Source: Phaseolus vulgaris
Taxonomy: Eukaryota; Streptophyta; Magnoliopsida; Fabales; Fabaceae
Length of the DNA: 64,000 bases
Assembly: GCF_000499845.2 (NCBI RefSeq)
Contig: NC_023751.2
Location: forward strand, 11,509,564 to 11,573,563
Reading direction: 5' to 3'
Part shown: piece after piece, positions 12,790 through 24,663 of the stretch
How positions within the stretch are numbered: the first letter of the stretch is position 1
How the letters are laid out: each line of letters begins with the position of its first letter
Position numbers and translations under genes: made by a program
The notes under the pieces: model-generated
Told to the model about the DNA's origin: nothing
Database searches by the model: none
Seen by the model: the letters and a program-made list of their open reading frames with translations, nothing else

Positions 12790-13163
12790 TATTACAAAAT
12801 AGAACAGAGATGAACAAAAGGGAAAAGAGATGAACAAAAGAGTAAACTGAAGACAAATGATATGAGAATGAATATCTCTTCTTTCTTATTATTCAAATCA
12901 AAACAAATGGTCTGAATATATACAAGTAGTACATTCGTTCTAGGGTTTAACTAAAGAAGGAAATAATCAATAATTAAATACTAGAATCATAACACACACA
13001 AAGATAAAATAAAGGTTATTCCCCTCTATAAAGAGAAATAACTAATAATTAGAAAAGACACCCAATTATTCTTCTCTATAAAGAGAAACAACGTGATAAT
13101 TAGAAAATACTCCCAATTAATATTAGTATCCTTTTGTAACTCTGGTATACATATCCTTTAATA
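12790..13163 (-). repeat. 3' LTR of the Copia element (374 bp)
   Basis: Pairs with 17575-17952. In element orientation it starts TATTAAAGGATA and ends TTTTGTAATA, a 5-bp inverted tip. It holds two diverged copies of a roughly 53-bp sub-repeat (CTATAAAGAGAAA... at about 13023 and 13075) and GAGATGAACAAAAG repeats at its left end. Divergence from the other LTR is on the order of twenty-odd substitutions plus indels by eye, so the insertion is not recent. Confidence 0.93.
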
Positions 13164-13326
13164 CCCCGCCACAAGCTGGAGAGCAAATATTGATGAGACC
13201 CAACTTGGAACAAATATTCTTAAAAGATTGAGGACTTAAAGCTTTGGTATAAATATCAGTTAGTTGCTCTGTGGTGGAAATGGGAAGCAAATGGATGAGA
13301 CCCTTCTTTAATTTTTCCCTTACCAC
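13123..13326 (-). pseudogene. Copia RNase H C-terminal tail
   Basis: A 67-codon frame with V-R-E-K-L, Q-L-T-D-I-Y-T-K-A-L and L-G-L-I-N-I, the usual end of Copia pol, followed by A-C-G-G-V-L. It continues the RNase H domain broken at about 13450-13500 and runs into the 3' LTR. Confidence 0.85.
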
Positions 13327-13474
13327 GTGACAATCTATTTCTATATGTTTTGTACGTTCGTGAAATATTGAATTTGCTACAATGTATCTTGCTGAGTCAT
13401 TGTTACATTATAAAAGAGATGGTTGCTCAAAAGGAACTTTGAAATCTTAAAGAAGATAAGTTAGCCATTGAATT

Positions 13475-14779
13475 TCACATGTAACAGTGGTCATTGCCCC
13501 TGTATTCAACTTCACAAGAACTCTTTGATATTGTTCCTTGCTTCTTTGATTTCCAAGATATGTCAGAATTCCCAAGATACACACTAAAACCAGTCACTGA
13601 TTGTATTGAATCACTACAGGTGCCCCAATCACTATCACAAAAGGCTTTGAGATGAACAAAAGTAGTGGAAGAGAAAAATAGACCAAGACTTTGAGCCCCT
13701 TTGATATATATGAGAATTCTAATCGCTGCATTATAGTGAACAATTGTAGGCTTAGCAAGAAATTGAGAAAGTTGTTGCACAAAAAATGTTATGTCAGGTC
13801 GGGTATTAGTGAGATACATAAGCCTTCCAATCAATCTTCTGTAGACTTGAATATCTGTGAAAGGAATACTTCCAATAGAAGAGAATATATCATGATTATC
13901 AATAGGAGTGGGTGCAGGTTTGCAGGCTAAAAGACCTGCATCGGTTAATAATTCCAATGCATATTTCCTTTGATTTACCATTATTCCTGTCTTACTTCTT
14001 GCTTCTAGACCAAGAAAGTATCTTAAATTCCCAATATCTTTAATCTTGAATGTCCGATTCAAGGCTTGTTTGATTCGAACAATCTCTTCTTTATCATTTC
14101 CTGTCAATATTATATCATCCACATATACCAATAATGTTGTAAAAGATCCTTCAGAAGAAGAATTAATGAACAAGAAATGATCATTCATAGATTGAGTATA
14201 TCCCAAAGAAAGCAAAAATGATGACAATTTGGCAAACCATTCTCTGTTGGCTTGTTTAAGGCCATATAAAGCCTTTTTTAGTTTACAAACTTTTCTTGGT
14301 GGAATAGAAGTCAATCCAGGAGGAGCAACCATGTATACATCTTCTTTCAAATCTCCATGTAAAAAGGCATTGTTTATGTCTAATTGTTTCAATTCCCAAT
14401 TATAAATAGAAGTTAAAGAAAGAAGCAACCTTATGGTGGTCATCTTTGCTACTGGAGAGAAAGTATCGAGGTAGTCAATGCCTTCTGTTTGTGTATATCC
14501 CTTTGCCACTAACCTTGCTTTATACCTTTCAATTGTTCCATCAGCCTTATATTTTATTTTGAATACCCATTTGCAACCTATGACAACTTTGTTCTGAGGC
14601 AGAAGAGCAGTCTCCCAAATTTGATTTGAATCTAAAGCAGATATCTCACATTGTATAGCTTTTCTCCAACAGTCATGTTTCACAGCTTCAGAATAAGTGT
14701 TTGGCTCAACATGTGAAGAAAGAGACATAACAAAAGATTTGTAAAAAGGTGATAAATTGCTAGACAAAATAGAATTCAA
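13475..14779 (-). pseudogene. Copia reverse transcriptase and RNase H (partial)
   Basis: 434 codons, again in the same frame as the two upstream segments. RT motifs: W-V-F-K-I-K at 71-76, the first catalytic aspartate in Q-L-D-I-N-N-A-F-L (D134), L-Y-G-L-K-Q at 171-176, and Y-V-D-D at 219-222. RNase H begins around residue 370 with C-D-S-D-W. The frame runs into wrong codons and a TGA just after C-E-V-E-Y because of an extra base in the CCCC run at 13497-13500 (plus strand). A further in-frame stop lies at 13447-13449 in the original frame. Confidence 0.9.
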
Positions 14780-14860
14780 AGGATATTTAACGCTTGAAGA
14801 TGTACTGGAAACATTAAGATTACAATGATAATCCTTTAAATACTCAGGTGATTTTTTTAT

Positions 14861-15214
14861 TCATGTGCTCACTCGGACAGATGGATCTGATTCAGAACTT
14901 TGTTCTATATCATGATTTTCATTGAGGTTTTGGTCTATATGGGAACAATCTTCTTCTAAAACCTCAATTTGTGACTCACAATTATTATCACTGCTATTTT
15001 CAACATTATCACAAGGTGTATTATCACAAGGTGCAAGAATGACTTCTGATGGCTGACTTAAGACAAATTGATCTTCAGCAAACAAAATTTGATCATTAAC
15101 GTCGGGACTGTTAGTTTCATTGCTAGTATCTTGAACCCTTTGGTATGGAAAAACATGTTCATAAAAGACAACATCCCTAGACACAAAAATTTCTCTTGAT
15201 TGAATATTCAACAA
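14861..15214 (-). pseudogene. Copia integrase C-terminal / linker segment
   Basis: 117 codons in the same frame as the segment upstream, separated by a single stop near 15234. It carries Q-S-R-E-I-F-V-S-R-D-V-V-F-Y-E, the conserved junction after the Copia integrase core, then an acidic variable linker. It ends at a TGA near 14860. Confidence 0.85.
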
Positions 15215-15235
15215 AATATATCCTTTTGTCCCCCG

Positions 15236-16942
15236 TTAAAAACCAATAAAAACACATTTTGATGCTCTTGGATCAAATTTTCTTCTATTTGTTGACAAGG
15301 TGCTAGCATAACATAAAGAACCAAACACCTTTAATCCATTAAAATTTGCATCAGTTTTGAAAAGCATTTCATGAGGAGAAGAATAGTTTAAAACAGGTAT
15401 GGGAAGCATGTTTATAATATGCGCAACATGTATCACAGAATATGACCAATAAATTTTGGGTAAATGAGATTGTATCATAAGAGCTCTTGCTACATCTAAT
15501 AAATGATCATGTTTCCTTTCAACTATACTATTTTGTTGTGGAGTATTGACACATGATGTTTGATGTATTATTCCTTTACTGACAAAAAAATTAGTCATGA
15601 AAAATTCAGTTTCATTATCACTTCTTATTAATTTTATTGTTGTCTCAAACTGTGTTTGAACAAAAATAACAAAATTTTCCAAAACCTTAACAACTTCAGA
15701 TTTTTGTTTCAAAAGAAAAATCCATGTGTACCTCGAATAGTCATCAACTATGGTCAAGAAATATTTATGACCATGAATTGATGGTATTGAGTATGGTCCC
15801 CAAACATCTACATGAATCAAATCAAAACATTTTTTTGATTTAGATGTACTAATAGGAAAAGAAAGTCTTTTTTGCTTTGCAAAATGACAAACATTACAAA
15901 CAAAAGATTTGTTATATTTAACAAAAGGAAATTTATTCTTGATAACATCAATACATTTATTTGAAATATGACCTAATCGAAAATGCCAAAGGGTTTCTAG
16001 ATCACTAGCACTGACATTAACAATATTGATGGTGTGTGTACATTCAAAGGGTTTAATTTGAAATTTTTGGTAAGATGGGATCCTGAGTATATAAAGTCTA
16101 TCTTGCGTCTTAGCGATTCCAATCATTTTCATAGTTATTTTGTCCTGAATGTGACAACCATTAGAGTCAAAGGTAAGAACACAAGATAGTTTATCAATCA
16201 ATTTTGCTACGGAAAGAAGATTAAAATTGAAGCAAGGAATGTACAAAACATTGTCTATGGCATGATTTTGATTGAGAAAAACACTTCCAGAATAATTGGC
16301 AATGGCTTGATTTCCATTTGGTAATTTGACATAAATAGGATCAATTTGATGATATGAAGTGAAATAAGTTAAGGATGAACAAATGTGATTAGTAGCACCA
16401 CTATCAATAATCCAAGAACTAAAAGAAGAAATAAAATTATTACCTGTTTGATTGGAGGGATTGGAGGGAATAATAGAGACTTGATTAGAAGCATTGCCAT
16501 TGGATTTGGTCTGTTGTAAAAGAGTTAACAATGTTTGATACTGCTCAAGAGTAAAACCAATTTGTTGAGACTCCACTTCTAACTTTGAACCTTCATGATT
16601 CTGCTCATTATTATTGAAATTTGTATTATGAAAAACTGCATTAGTATGACTCTGATCATGATTCTGATTTTTTAACTTGAAGGGAGGTGGAAAGCCATGC
16701 TTTTTATAGCATGTATCAATGGTATGTGTTGTCCTTCCACAATGACTACAAATCTTGGAAGTATATCCTCTTCCATTGCTTCCTCTTCCGTATCCAGCAC
16801 CTATGCCATAGGTTGTAGCATTGTTTTTATAACCTCCTTTGCTAGTAGCAATCATTGCCTTGGATTGATCACCAAATATTTGCCTATCTTGTTGTGTAAC
16901 AAGAGAGCAAACTTTATTCAAGGATGGCAAAGGGTCCATCAA
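15236..16942 (-). pseudogene. Copia gag C-terminus, protease and integrase
   Basis: A 568-codon frame. A CCHC zinc knuckle lies at residues 65-78 (C65, C68, H73, C78). The aspartic protease active site is D-S-G-A-T at 180-184. The integrase HHCC zinc site uses H320, H325, C349 and C352; the catalytic triad is D379, D442 and E475. The D442-E475 spacing is 32 intervening residues, shorter than the usual 35, which suggests a small deletion. The frame ends at a TAA (15233-15235) after C-V-F-I-G-F, where the integrase C-terminal region should continue; the next open stretch is in the same frame. Confidence 0.9.
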
Positions 16943-17166
16943 TAAATTTGAGTTCTCACAGTCGAATAATTATCATTTAGCCCCCTTAGAAATTTGATAA
17001 TCTGGTCTTGTGTTTTATATTTAGAAGCATTCACAAGAGTACTGCATTTAGAGGCACATGAAGAAGCGGATAGCGGGCGGAAAAGATTAAGTTCATCCCA
17101 AAGAATTTTCAACTGAGTGAAATAGTTTGTAACAGTCAACTCACCTTGTTTAAAAGAAGAAATCAT
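16939..17166 (-). pseudogene. Copia gag, middle segment (UBN2-like)
   Basis: A 75-codon frame with F-K-Q-G-E-L-T-V-T-N-Y-F, then L-K-I-L-W-D-E-L, then I-I-K-F-L-R-G-L-N-D-N-Y, the helical gag core of Copia elements. It ends at a TGA after T-Q-I-Y. The next frame opens directly there with M-D-P-L-P-S, so a single-base deletion near 16940 separates the two. Confidence 0.8.
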
Positions 17167-17546
17167 CTTCTAGATATCAGAAATACGAATCATGTCTCCT
17201 TGTGAGAACCTTTCCTTTAAATCATTCCATATGTCAAAGGCATTGTCCATACAAATGATGCTCTGCGCGATGGATTGAGAAACCACCTTGAGAATCCACG
17301 AAACAACCAACATATTGGCTCTCTGCCATGTTGGAAACAATGATTTGGTACGATTGGGAGCTTCTATAGTTCCATCAATGAAACATATTCTGTTCTTTGA
17401 AATTAGGCTTATTTGAAACGAACGAGACCAATGATGATAATTTGGTCCCTCAAGAATAATAGGGACAATAAGAAAGGAAGGATTATCTGTGAACTAACAT
17501 GGTAAGGTGAACTAAGATCTTGTGAGGGATCATCAACTTCATCCAT
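17167..17546 (-). pseudogene. Copia gag, 5' part (frameshifted)
   Basis: An ATG at 17546 opens the first frame after the primer site, starting M-D-E-V-D-D-P-S. The frame meets a stop after about 45 codons. Gag-like peptides (for example I-S-D-I-Q-K-M near 17165, and a W-I-L-K-V-V-S segment near 17290) continue in other frames, so at least one indel has broken this part. It is the N-terminal UBN2-like part of gag. Confidence 0.6.
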
Positions 17547-17560
17547 GAATAAATGTAGCA

Positions 17561-17574
17561 GAGTTCTGATACCA
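17561..17574 (-). other. primer-binding site, tRNA-iMet type
   Basis: On the minus strand the sequence immediately after the 5' LTR is TGGTATCAGAACTC. The usual plant Copia site complementary to initiator-Met tRNA is TGGTATCAGAGC, so 11 of the first 12 positions agree. Confidence 0.85.
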
Positions 17575-17952
17575 TATTACAAAATAGAACAGAGATGAAC
17601 AAAAGGGAACAGAGATGAACAAAAGGGAACAGAGATAAACAAAAGAGTAAACTGAAGACAAAAGATATGACAATGGATATCTCTCTTCTTTCTTATTATT
17701 CAAATCAAAACAAATGGTCTGAATATATACAAGTAGTACACTCATTCTAGGGTTTAACTAAAGAAAGAAATAATCAATAACTAAATACTAGAATCATAAC
17801 AATTATTATCTTCTATAAAGAGAGAAGCAACTGATAATTAGAAAAGACACCCAATTATTCTTCTTTATAAAGAGAAACAACTTATCATTATAAAAGACTC
17901 CCAATTAATATTAAGGATCCTTATGTAACTCTGGTATCCGTATCCTTTAATA
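17575..17952 (-). repeat. 5' LTR of the Copia element (378 bp)
   Basis: Pairs with 12790-13163. It differs from the 3' LTR by one extra GAGATGAACAAAAGGGAACA unit at its left end and a shorter segment near 17801-17820. The LTR sub-repeat with TATAAAGAG (about 17814 and 17865) is a candidate TATA region. The primer-binding site abuts at 17561-17574. Confidence 0.93.
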
Positions 17953-17957
17953 CTAAA

Positions 17958-20701
17958 AAATATGATTATCTTGTTTGATATACAAGTTGAAATACTTATC
18001 AAATATTCTAACTAATTTGAGTCGATAAAAAATATTATAAATCACAAACTCAACCTTAAACTTAATTATAAAATTTATCACTACATGATTATACAGTTCG
18101 AACTAGTTTGGCGTGGAGGATTGTTATTTGGCCCACCAGGAATTATGTGACTTTTAACATAATCTATATCCTTTGTTTATAATGTTGAAACCTAGTAAGT
18201 TTATTTTTGTTTCAAAAATGTCTTTTATGTTATCTTTGATAAATTTTTCTACCAAGTCAATCTTAGGTTTGACCAGTGTCATGAGTGTCATGATTGGGTC
18301 GTGCATGAGTTGAAGCAAGATTGAACATCTGAAGTTTGTGGGGTAGTGATCCCCGAAACCCAAGAGAAATTTACCTTACCCTTTTTCACTTTTCCTTCAC
18401 CCTATTCTATTCTCCACTCATTATTTCCCTACCCAACTTAAATCTTTATATTCTTTTATTCTAACTTCTAATCAAACCTTTCTATTATACACATAATTAT
18501 ATTTTTCATCGAAAACGTTGTTTATTTTGATTGACAATTTCATCATCGTACCCACACTTTTCAAATCAATAAAGAAAAAGTAGCATATCCTTTTCTAAAA
18601 TAATACTACTATTTACCAAGAATCATAAACAAACATTATAACCACCACATAAAAATAACCATCCCACATAAGAAGAGCAAAAACTTAGATGTAAAATTAC
18701 TACCAATCTTCATATATATTTGATAACTTAGCAAACCAACAATGTGTTTTAGAACCAGTTTATAATATATGTTGTTATAATAATTTATTTTGGAAATCTC
18801 ATCTTCCATTACTTTTATTTATTTTTATTTCAAATAAATCAATACAAATAAAACTTATTGAATGAGCAATTTCAATAGGGTATAAAAAGTTATAATATGA
18901 TTTTGAAAAATTTATTATGAAACTGAATATTTTCAATACAATGTTTACGTTCTTAATGTAGCCTAATTAAAATTTGATTGATTGCAAGCACGTTTGATTA
19001 GTTTATTACTTTCTACCCATCTGGACCTGGAATTCAATTAATTTAAAATTAATATATGACATTTCTTATTGATATCGTTTTCCATATATAATCAATAAAT
19101 AAATTTTATTTAGAGCATTTTGAACACCATGATCATAAAATTGTTTACCTCGCGTTTCGTGAGCTTATAATATACGAGATTTAAGAAGTTTAACAAGTTT
19201 TCATTTCAGTGATGTAATACTTAAAATTTTAAAAACGAGTTTTACAATTATTAAATACCATTGCTTATATAAGTAATGATTTTATAAAAAATTTCACGTA
19301 AATTACTCTGATAATAAAATTCTTAAGTCTATACACTTAGTGAACAACTTTTAGTTAACATATTTAAGATAAATTATTAGTGTATTTTAGAGATGTTTTC
19401 AAACAAGTTTATCCGAATGTGTATGTAGAATGAAAAACTAAGGTGAAAAAAAACAAACAAATTTTATTGTTAATTAGAATTAGCTATATTTATATATATA
19501 AACTGATTTTAATTTTTTTCCTGGAAAATTTGACTGACTATGGTTTGGATGATGGTGTGAAAGAAGTTTAAAAGAAAGACTTTGAAGATAAACAATTTTG
19601 ATCTCTTTTATGTATAAGAAAAGTGTTTGGAAATTTGAGACGTGAGGAGCAAAAACACCTGAAAACCTTTTTTGTTTTTAATTTGTGAGTGGACTAAAGA
19701 TAGATGTAAAATTTGTGCGGATGAGATTCTTGACTACTACTTTAGCTTAATTCTTTGACTACATCCTTATCTCCTTGCTAATTCTAGGTAAGAAGTAGGT
19801 TTCTTCGTACTCTGTTCATAATTATTTAAATTCTTAAATTAATTTATTATGTTTCATCGTTATTATGTTTCTCTTGTATTCACATAAACAGGACATTAAT
19901 ATTTTGTTTTAACTAGAATATCAAAATAATAATTCAATCTTGCGTGATTTTTGATGTGACCAGTTATTATTCAATCATTAGTTACTATAAAAATTTTATG
20001 GCCACTTCATAATAATGCGTGTGCATCACAACAACCTGCTAACTCGGAACCAAACATTTCAAAGTCAATTGTCTCCATACCTATATTAAATATCATGTTT
20101 TATCACTTCACGGTAATATTAAAATTGAATAAATTTTGGAACAGTTGTACATAATTAGAAACCCAACATGACTTTGGAATCAGGAATATTAAACAAATCT
20201 ATTTGTTTAATAAATCGAACCAAAAATAGAAACATATTTTTTTATAAGAGGAAACATAATATATATAATATTGTACACTGATAAACTATTAAAAGTATTC
20301 TGTAAATTAATAACTGATTAAATTCCATTTTTAAGTGAAAATTGAGGATGAGGATGTGGGAGGAGTGGGTGCAGTGTTGAGTGGAGCAGATATTTTGCAG
20401 AGAGCAAAAGCAAAAAAAAAAAATACCGTTGCACTTAATTTCACACTTAAGCCATTCCTAATCATTTTCTATTTCGCTCTCAACTTTGGATTGGATCATG
20501 GTTTAACAAGAGATTATGGACAACGCTCGTTTGACACGTAATACCAAAACAAATTCATATATCATTTTCAGATTTATAACTCCAATACAAATTTTATTTC
20601 AACTGAATAAAATCATTATTCAATTTCAAACTTCATAAATCATCCTTCATAGAAACAACCGTATATGTACGAATAACAGCAATAGTCATATAATAATAAT
20701 A

Positions 20702-20734
<33 letters not shown>

Positions 20735-23700
20735 TGTTTTTATATGACCGCTTCAACAGTTTTTCAATCTTTTATCATTTCACTTCAATTTTTAATTTAA
20801 TGATTAGAAAAATCTACAAAAATATTTTCACATTCAAGTTAATTCGAATAAAATGTAAAAGTGTGAGAATTGAAAATTTTTATGTAAGTTTGATTGTCTC
20901 TTTTATTTATATTTTTTCATTGGAAATTCGTTCTTAAAGTTCAAACATAATCCAAGTATGTATTTTTTTCAGATAAATTGATTTAACATTAATTAAATAA
21001 CGTTTTAGAAATGTTTTAGAAATCTTGTTTAAATTTACATAAATGGAAAAAACCAGTAGTATATTAATTATTAAATAATACGATTTGTCTTTGTTAAATT
21101 ATATTAGTGGAAATGAGCATAGTAATAAAATAATAAAATTTGAAACTTTAGTGTTGTATTAAAAAAAGAAAAATATGGTGGTCCTCAACAGACTTTGTGT
21201 TTGTTTGTTTGCATCTTCTTTTCTGAAAAAAAAAATGTTTCTCGTGCAAAATCAAATGGAGAGATGTGGACACATGGACCAATGTGTGTGTTACCTTATA
21301 AAGATCTAATGTAACTCGTAGGATCTCATTTGTCTCCATGGTTTACAAAGAAACCAATCTAGCTCTATATAAGTTTTTCATCAACATTTAATAAGAAAAA
21401 ATAAATAATTTTTTATAAGTTAATTTATAGAATATAATTTTTTTATAAAACTTATAAAAGATCCAAGCATATTTTAATTATAAAAAATTCATTTAAAATT
21501 TTCTTATTGTTTGGAATTAAACAGTTTGTTTTCTTGGATGGTTGTTTAATGTCTCTACTCCCGATATTATTTATTTTTCTCAACTTTATATATATAATTT
21601 AATCAAATGTTATAATGTGAGTAAATTTTGTTAACATAAAATCTTGTACATTTGGTTAATGTGAAAAAAAGTTTCAATCTAAAGTTAAATTTAAAAAGAC
21701 ATAACTCAATCTGAAAAACTCTGAATCATATAATTTGATATAATAATAATTAATTTAAATGATGAGGTGTAAATTAAATTATTTGAAATTATTTTATATG
21801 TATAATGAGAGAAGAGATGTTTTTTTTTTTGCATATATAAAATAAATTAAAAACATAACAAAGGTTAAATAACAATAGGTAATTTACAAAATGATCATAT
21901 AAGAAAAATAGCGCATAGGAATTAATATTCTAGAAGTAGATACATAGAAATAAAATTGAATATAAAAAAACTTATATCAAAGACTCGCAATTCCTTTAGT
22001 TAATATATGAAATGTACATGCATTTGACTTTTTTATGCCATCCTTCCTTGTTATAAGTGCTTTGAACTTTGAAGGGTAAAAGGAAAATGAAAGAATTAGA
22101 AAATAATTGCATCCATAAAGTTTGGTATAGACAAACAAATGGTTAATTTTTTAAAATTTATTAGTTAGGAGTTGACTCTTAACAAATGATATAGTAATGT
22201 TTATATTTTAATGGAAAATTTTGATTATGTTGTTTCTAAAATTTACAATCATTTATCATCAAGAATTTTATGAGAAAAATCATCTTTTTTCAATACTTTA
22301 TCAAGAAAGAGAAAAGATAATTAGAAATAATCAATGTTTGAAAACTTTGTTATTTTACTTTCCTTTTTTTCAACTTCTCAAATTTGAAAATAAAAAACTA
22401 TTTACCATGGAAATGACTTTCATTTAGTCTATTATTAAAAAAATTTATTAATAGGTATAGTCTACCTATGTATCGTTTTTATTAACATATGAGTTTTTGT
22501 CTGATCTCTCATAATTTTTTATTTTTTTTAATAATAATTTTTTTCATGTAATGACAAATAATTGTTGTTATTTGAGATATCAGCTTAACTAATATATATA
22601 TCGTAGTAAACTTTATATATATAAAAGAAATTACGAGAAATGAAAAAAAATAACGTAAGAAAGATAAAAAAAAATCTTACTCATAATGGTGAATATTTCA
22701 TACAAGTGAGTTATATTACTTTTTATTTGTAAAAATTAAACAAGTGTCAAAGAATTTATAACAACTCACACTTAACAAACTAAGTTAAACTATTTTAACC
22801 GTCAACAACCTAAAATTATATTTAATTTGTAATAATAATAGCAAAATTGTTATTTACAAATACAAAATTAACAGATAAATCGATTTATTATATAAGAGTT
22901 GATCAATGAAGTAGTTCATCTTTATATATTTGTTATTGATAATAAAAAAAATTAGATAAATCGATAAAAAATATATTTTTCTTGTTTGAGGTTACGAAAA
23001 TTGGATAACTTATACCAGTTTTTTTACCCTGGCTACAACTTGTAGTAATATTTATTCATAATGAAATGAATTAAATTAAAAATTTGAATAATTAATTATG
23101 GTATACTTTACCATCTCTAGTTTCTTTCACCACTTTTATGATACACACTCTTTTTTTAATAACACAGGAAAAAAAGTGTTATGGTTCACTTTATTTAATT
23201 TTTTAAGAAATTGGGTGGAAGGACAGTGTTCAGTGCAAGGAAGAAAGTAGGAATTGGTGACCATACCTTTAACCGAAACGTGTACGGCTGAGATTCTCCC
23301 AGAAAGCGCAATACTATTGGTTGGCTATCACATCGCACACAATCCTTTTTCATTGGTACACCTCTCCAAGTCGGCACTCTGCAACCTCCATTATTATGTC
23401 TTTCTCATAATATTTTATTTTTTCTTTATTATTACACATACAAATATTCATTCAAATTTAGATCCATTCTAACAAATATTATTATTATTATTTAAGTTTT
23501 TTTATTGAAATTACTCATTTTATGATTTTAAAAAATATTTATTAATAAGTAGTGGCTTTACTTCCATGTGTTCTAACCTATTATAATAAAATTAAAGTTC
23601 TTTATTAAATAATCATCACACAGCATGCGTGAAGCTCTTTTCATAGTCAGGTTACATTTTTTGGAAAAAAAAAATGATGCAATTGAAAAATTAATTGTAA

Positions 23701-24050
23701 CGAAACTAATCAAATAGAGTTTTTCTAAAATTTTATAATTGTTCGTGGAATATATTTTTAAGAAAATATTCCCGAGTTCAAATATTTGGTAATGATAAAT
23801 CAGAGAAATCTGATCTGATATAAATATATTCGAAGGTGTGTATTTGATATATTATTATTATGATTATCATATTTTTGTATTTAATTTAGAAATAAAATAT
23901 AACGTTTAAATTTGTGTAGCATATGATAATGAGTTTAGCTTGCAGTTAAAATATAGACCTAACATGTTAGTAAATAAAAGTTAATAAAAAAGAATTGAAT
24001 AGGGTGTTGAATGTGATAATAAAATAAAAGGTAGGTTTGAGGGAGAAGGA
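17958..24050. other. gene-free AT-rich stretch
   Basis: No gene is supported. Contents: a C/T-rich segment at 18370-18490 resembling the GTTTGGATT-type MITE ends on the opposite strand, an (AAT/ATT)n tract at 20690-20734, a segment at about 22550-22600 (TGTTGTTATTTGAGATATCAGC) that recurs at 40524, and a GC-richer patch at 23205-23400 discussed in the findings. Short frames (20335-20541, 20734-20937, 22221-22427, 23195-23472) lack recognisable domains. Confidence 0.5.
20690..20734. repeat. (AAT)n/(ATT)n microsatellite
   Basis: AATAATAATAAT changes into (ATT)n, about 45 bp in total, forming a self-complementary switch point near 20702. Confidence 0.95.
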
Positions 24051-24663
24051 CAGTTGGCGGTTGCAGAAGAGGGTTGAAGAGCGAGGAAGGAGGAGCGCAG
24101 GCAAAGAAGTGTGAAGTCTCATGAGACACCAAAATCATACCAAATCGGGAATACCTAAATATCGTAAAATAAATAGCAAAGGTATTGGCATTGCCATTCT
24201 TTTTATATGCTTTTATTCCTCCACTTTCTTATTTCTATCTTTTCTATCTTTTCTCTCTTTCCTTTCATCTTACCATCAATAGTAGGGTTCAAATTCGGAG
24301 TATTTCCAAATCATTACATCTCTGCCTCTACAATATCTATACATAAAATACTTACTTACCAAAATTAAATCCAAGTGTAACACAATCCAATTCTACCTCA
24401 CTCACTCACAATAGATTAGCGCCTCCTTTTACTTTCGTGATTCTTGCAAGCTCACATACACTATCTGTTTTTTTTTTTTGAGGTTTTTATTTGGATGTAA
24501 ATAGTTTTACTTGGTAGGTAATTCGTGATTAAAAATTCTCTGAATTTCTTGGTGGAAAATTAAAAATCAGACTAGTGTTGGCTCTGGTGCGGAGGAGGAG
24601 GGGAAAACGGTGATTTGGATTTGGATCAGGTTGGGATCGTGTTTGGTTGTTCAGAATTTCGAT
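24051..24663 (+). promoter_or_regulatory. probable promoter and 5' UTR of the ABF gene
   Basis: GC rises from about 24045 on. A CT-rich run (24220-24280) and further pyrimidine-rich tracts up to 24480 look like a plant 5' leader. A TTTTTATATGC TATA-like word lies at about 24199-24209. A GTAAAT-type donor and an acceptor-like AG could mark a 5' UTR intron between about 24490 and 24600, but this is uncertain without transcript data. Confidence 0.4.

Larger units (their letters stand above)
12790..17952 (-). mobile_element. full-length degenerate Ty1/Copia LTR retrotransposon
   Basis: The element is 5163 bp, encoded on the minus strand. LTRs at both ends are flanked by the 5-bp target duplication CTAAA (12785-12789 and 17953-17957). 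Next to the 5' LTR (right side) is TGGTATCAGAACTC, matching the initiator-Met tRNA primer site TGGTATCAGAGC with one change. A G-rich tract (GGCGGGG) precedes the 3' LTR. The internal order gag, protease, integrase, RT, RNase H is that of Copia. Gag-pol is broken by frameshifts and stops, so the copy cannot move on its own. The LTR tips are TA..TA instead of TG..CA, a rare class. Confidence 0.95.
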
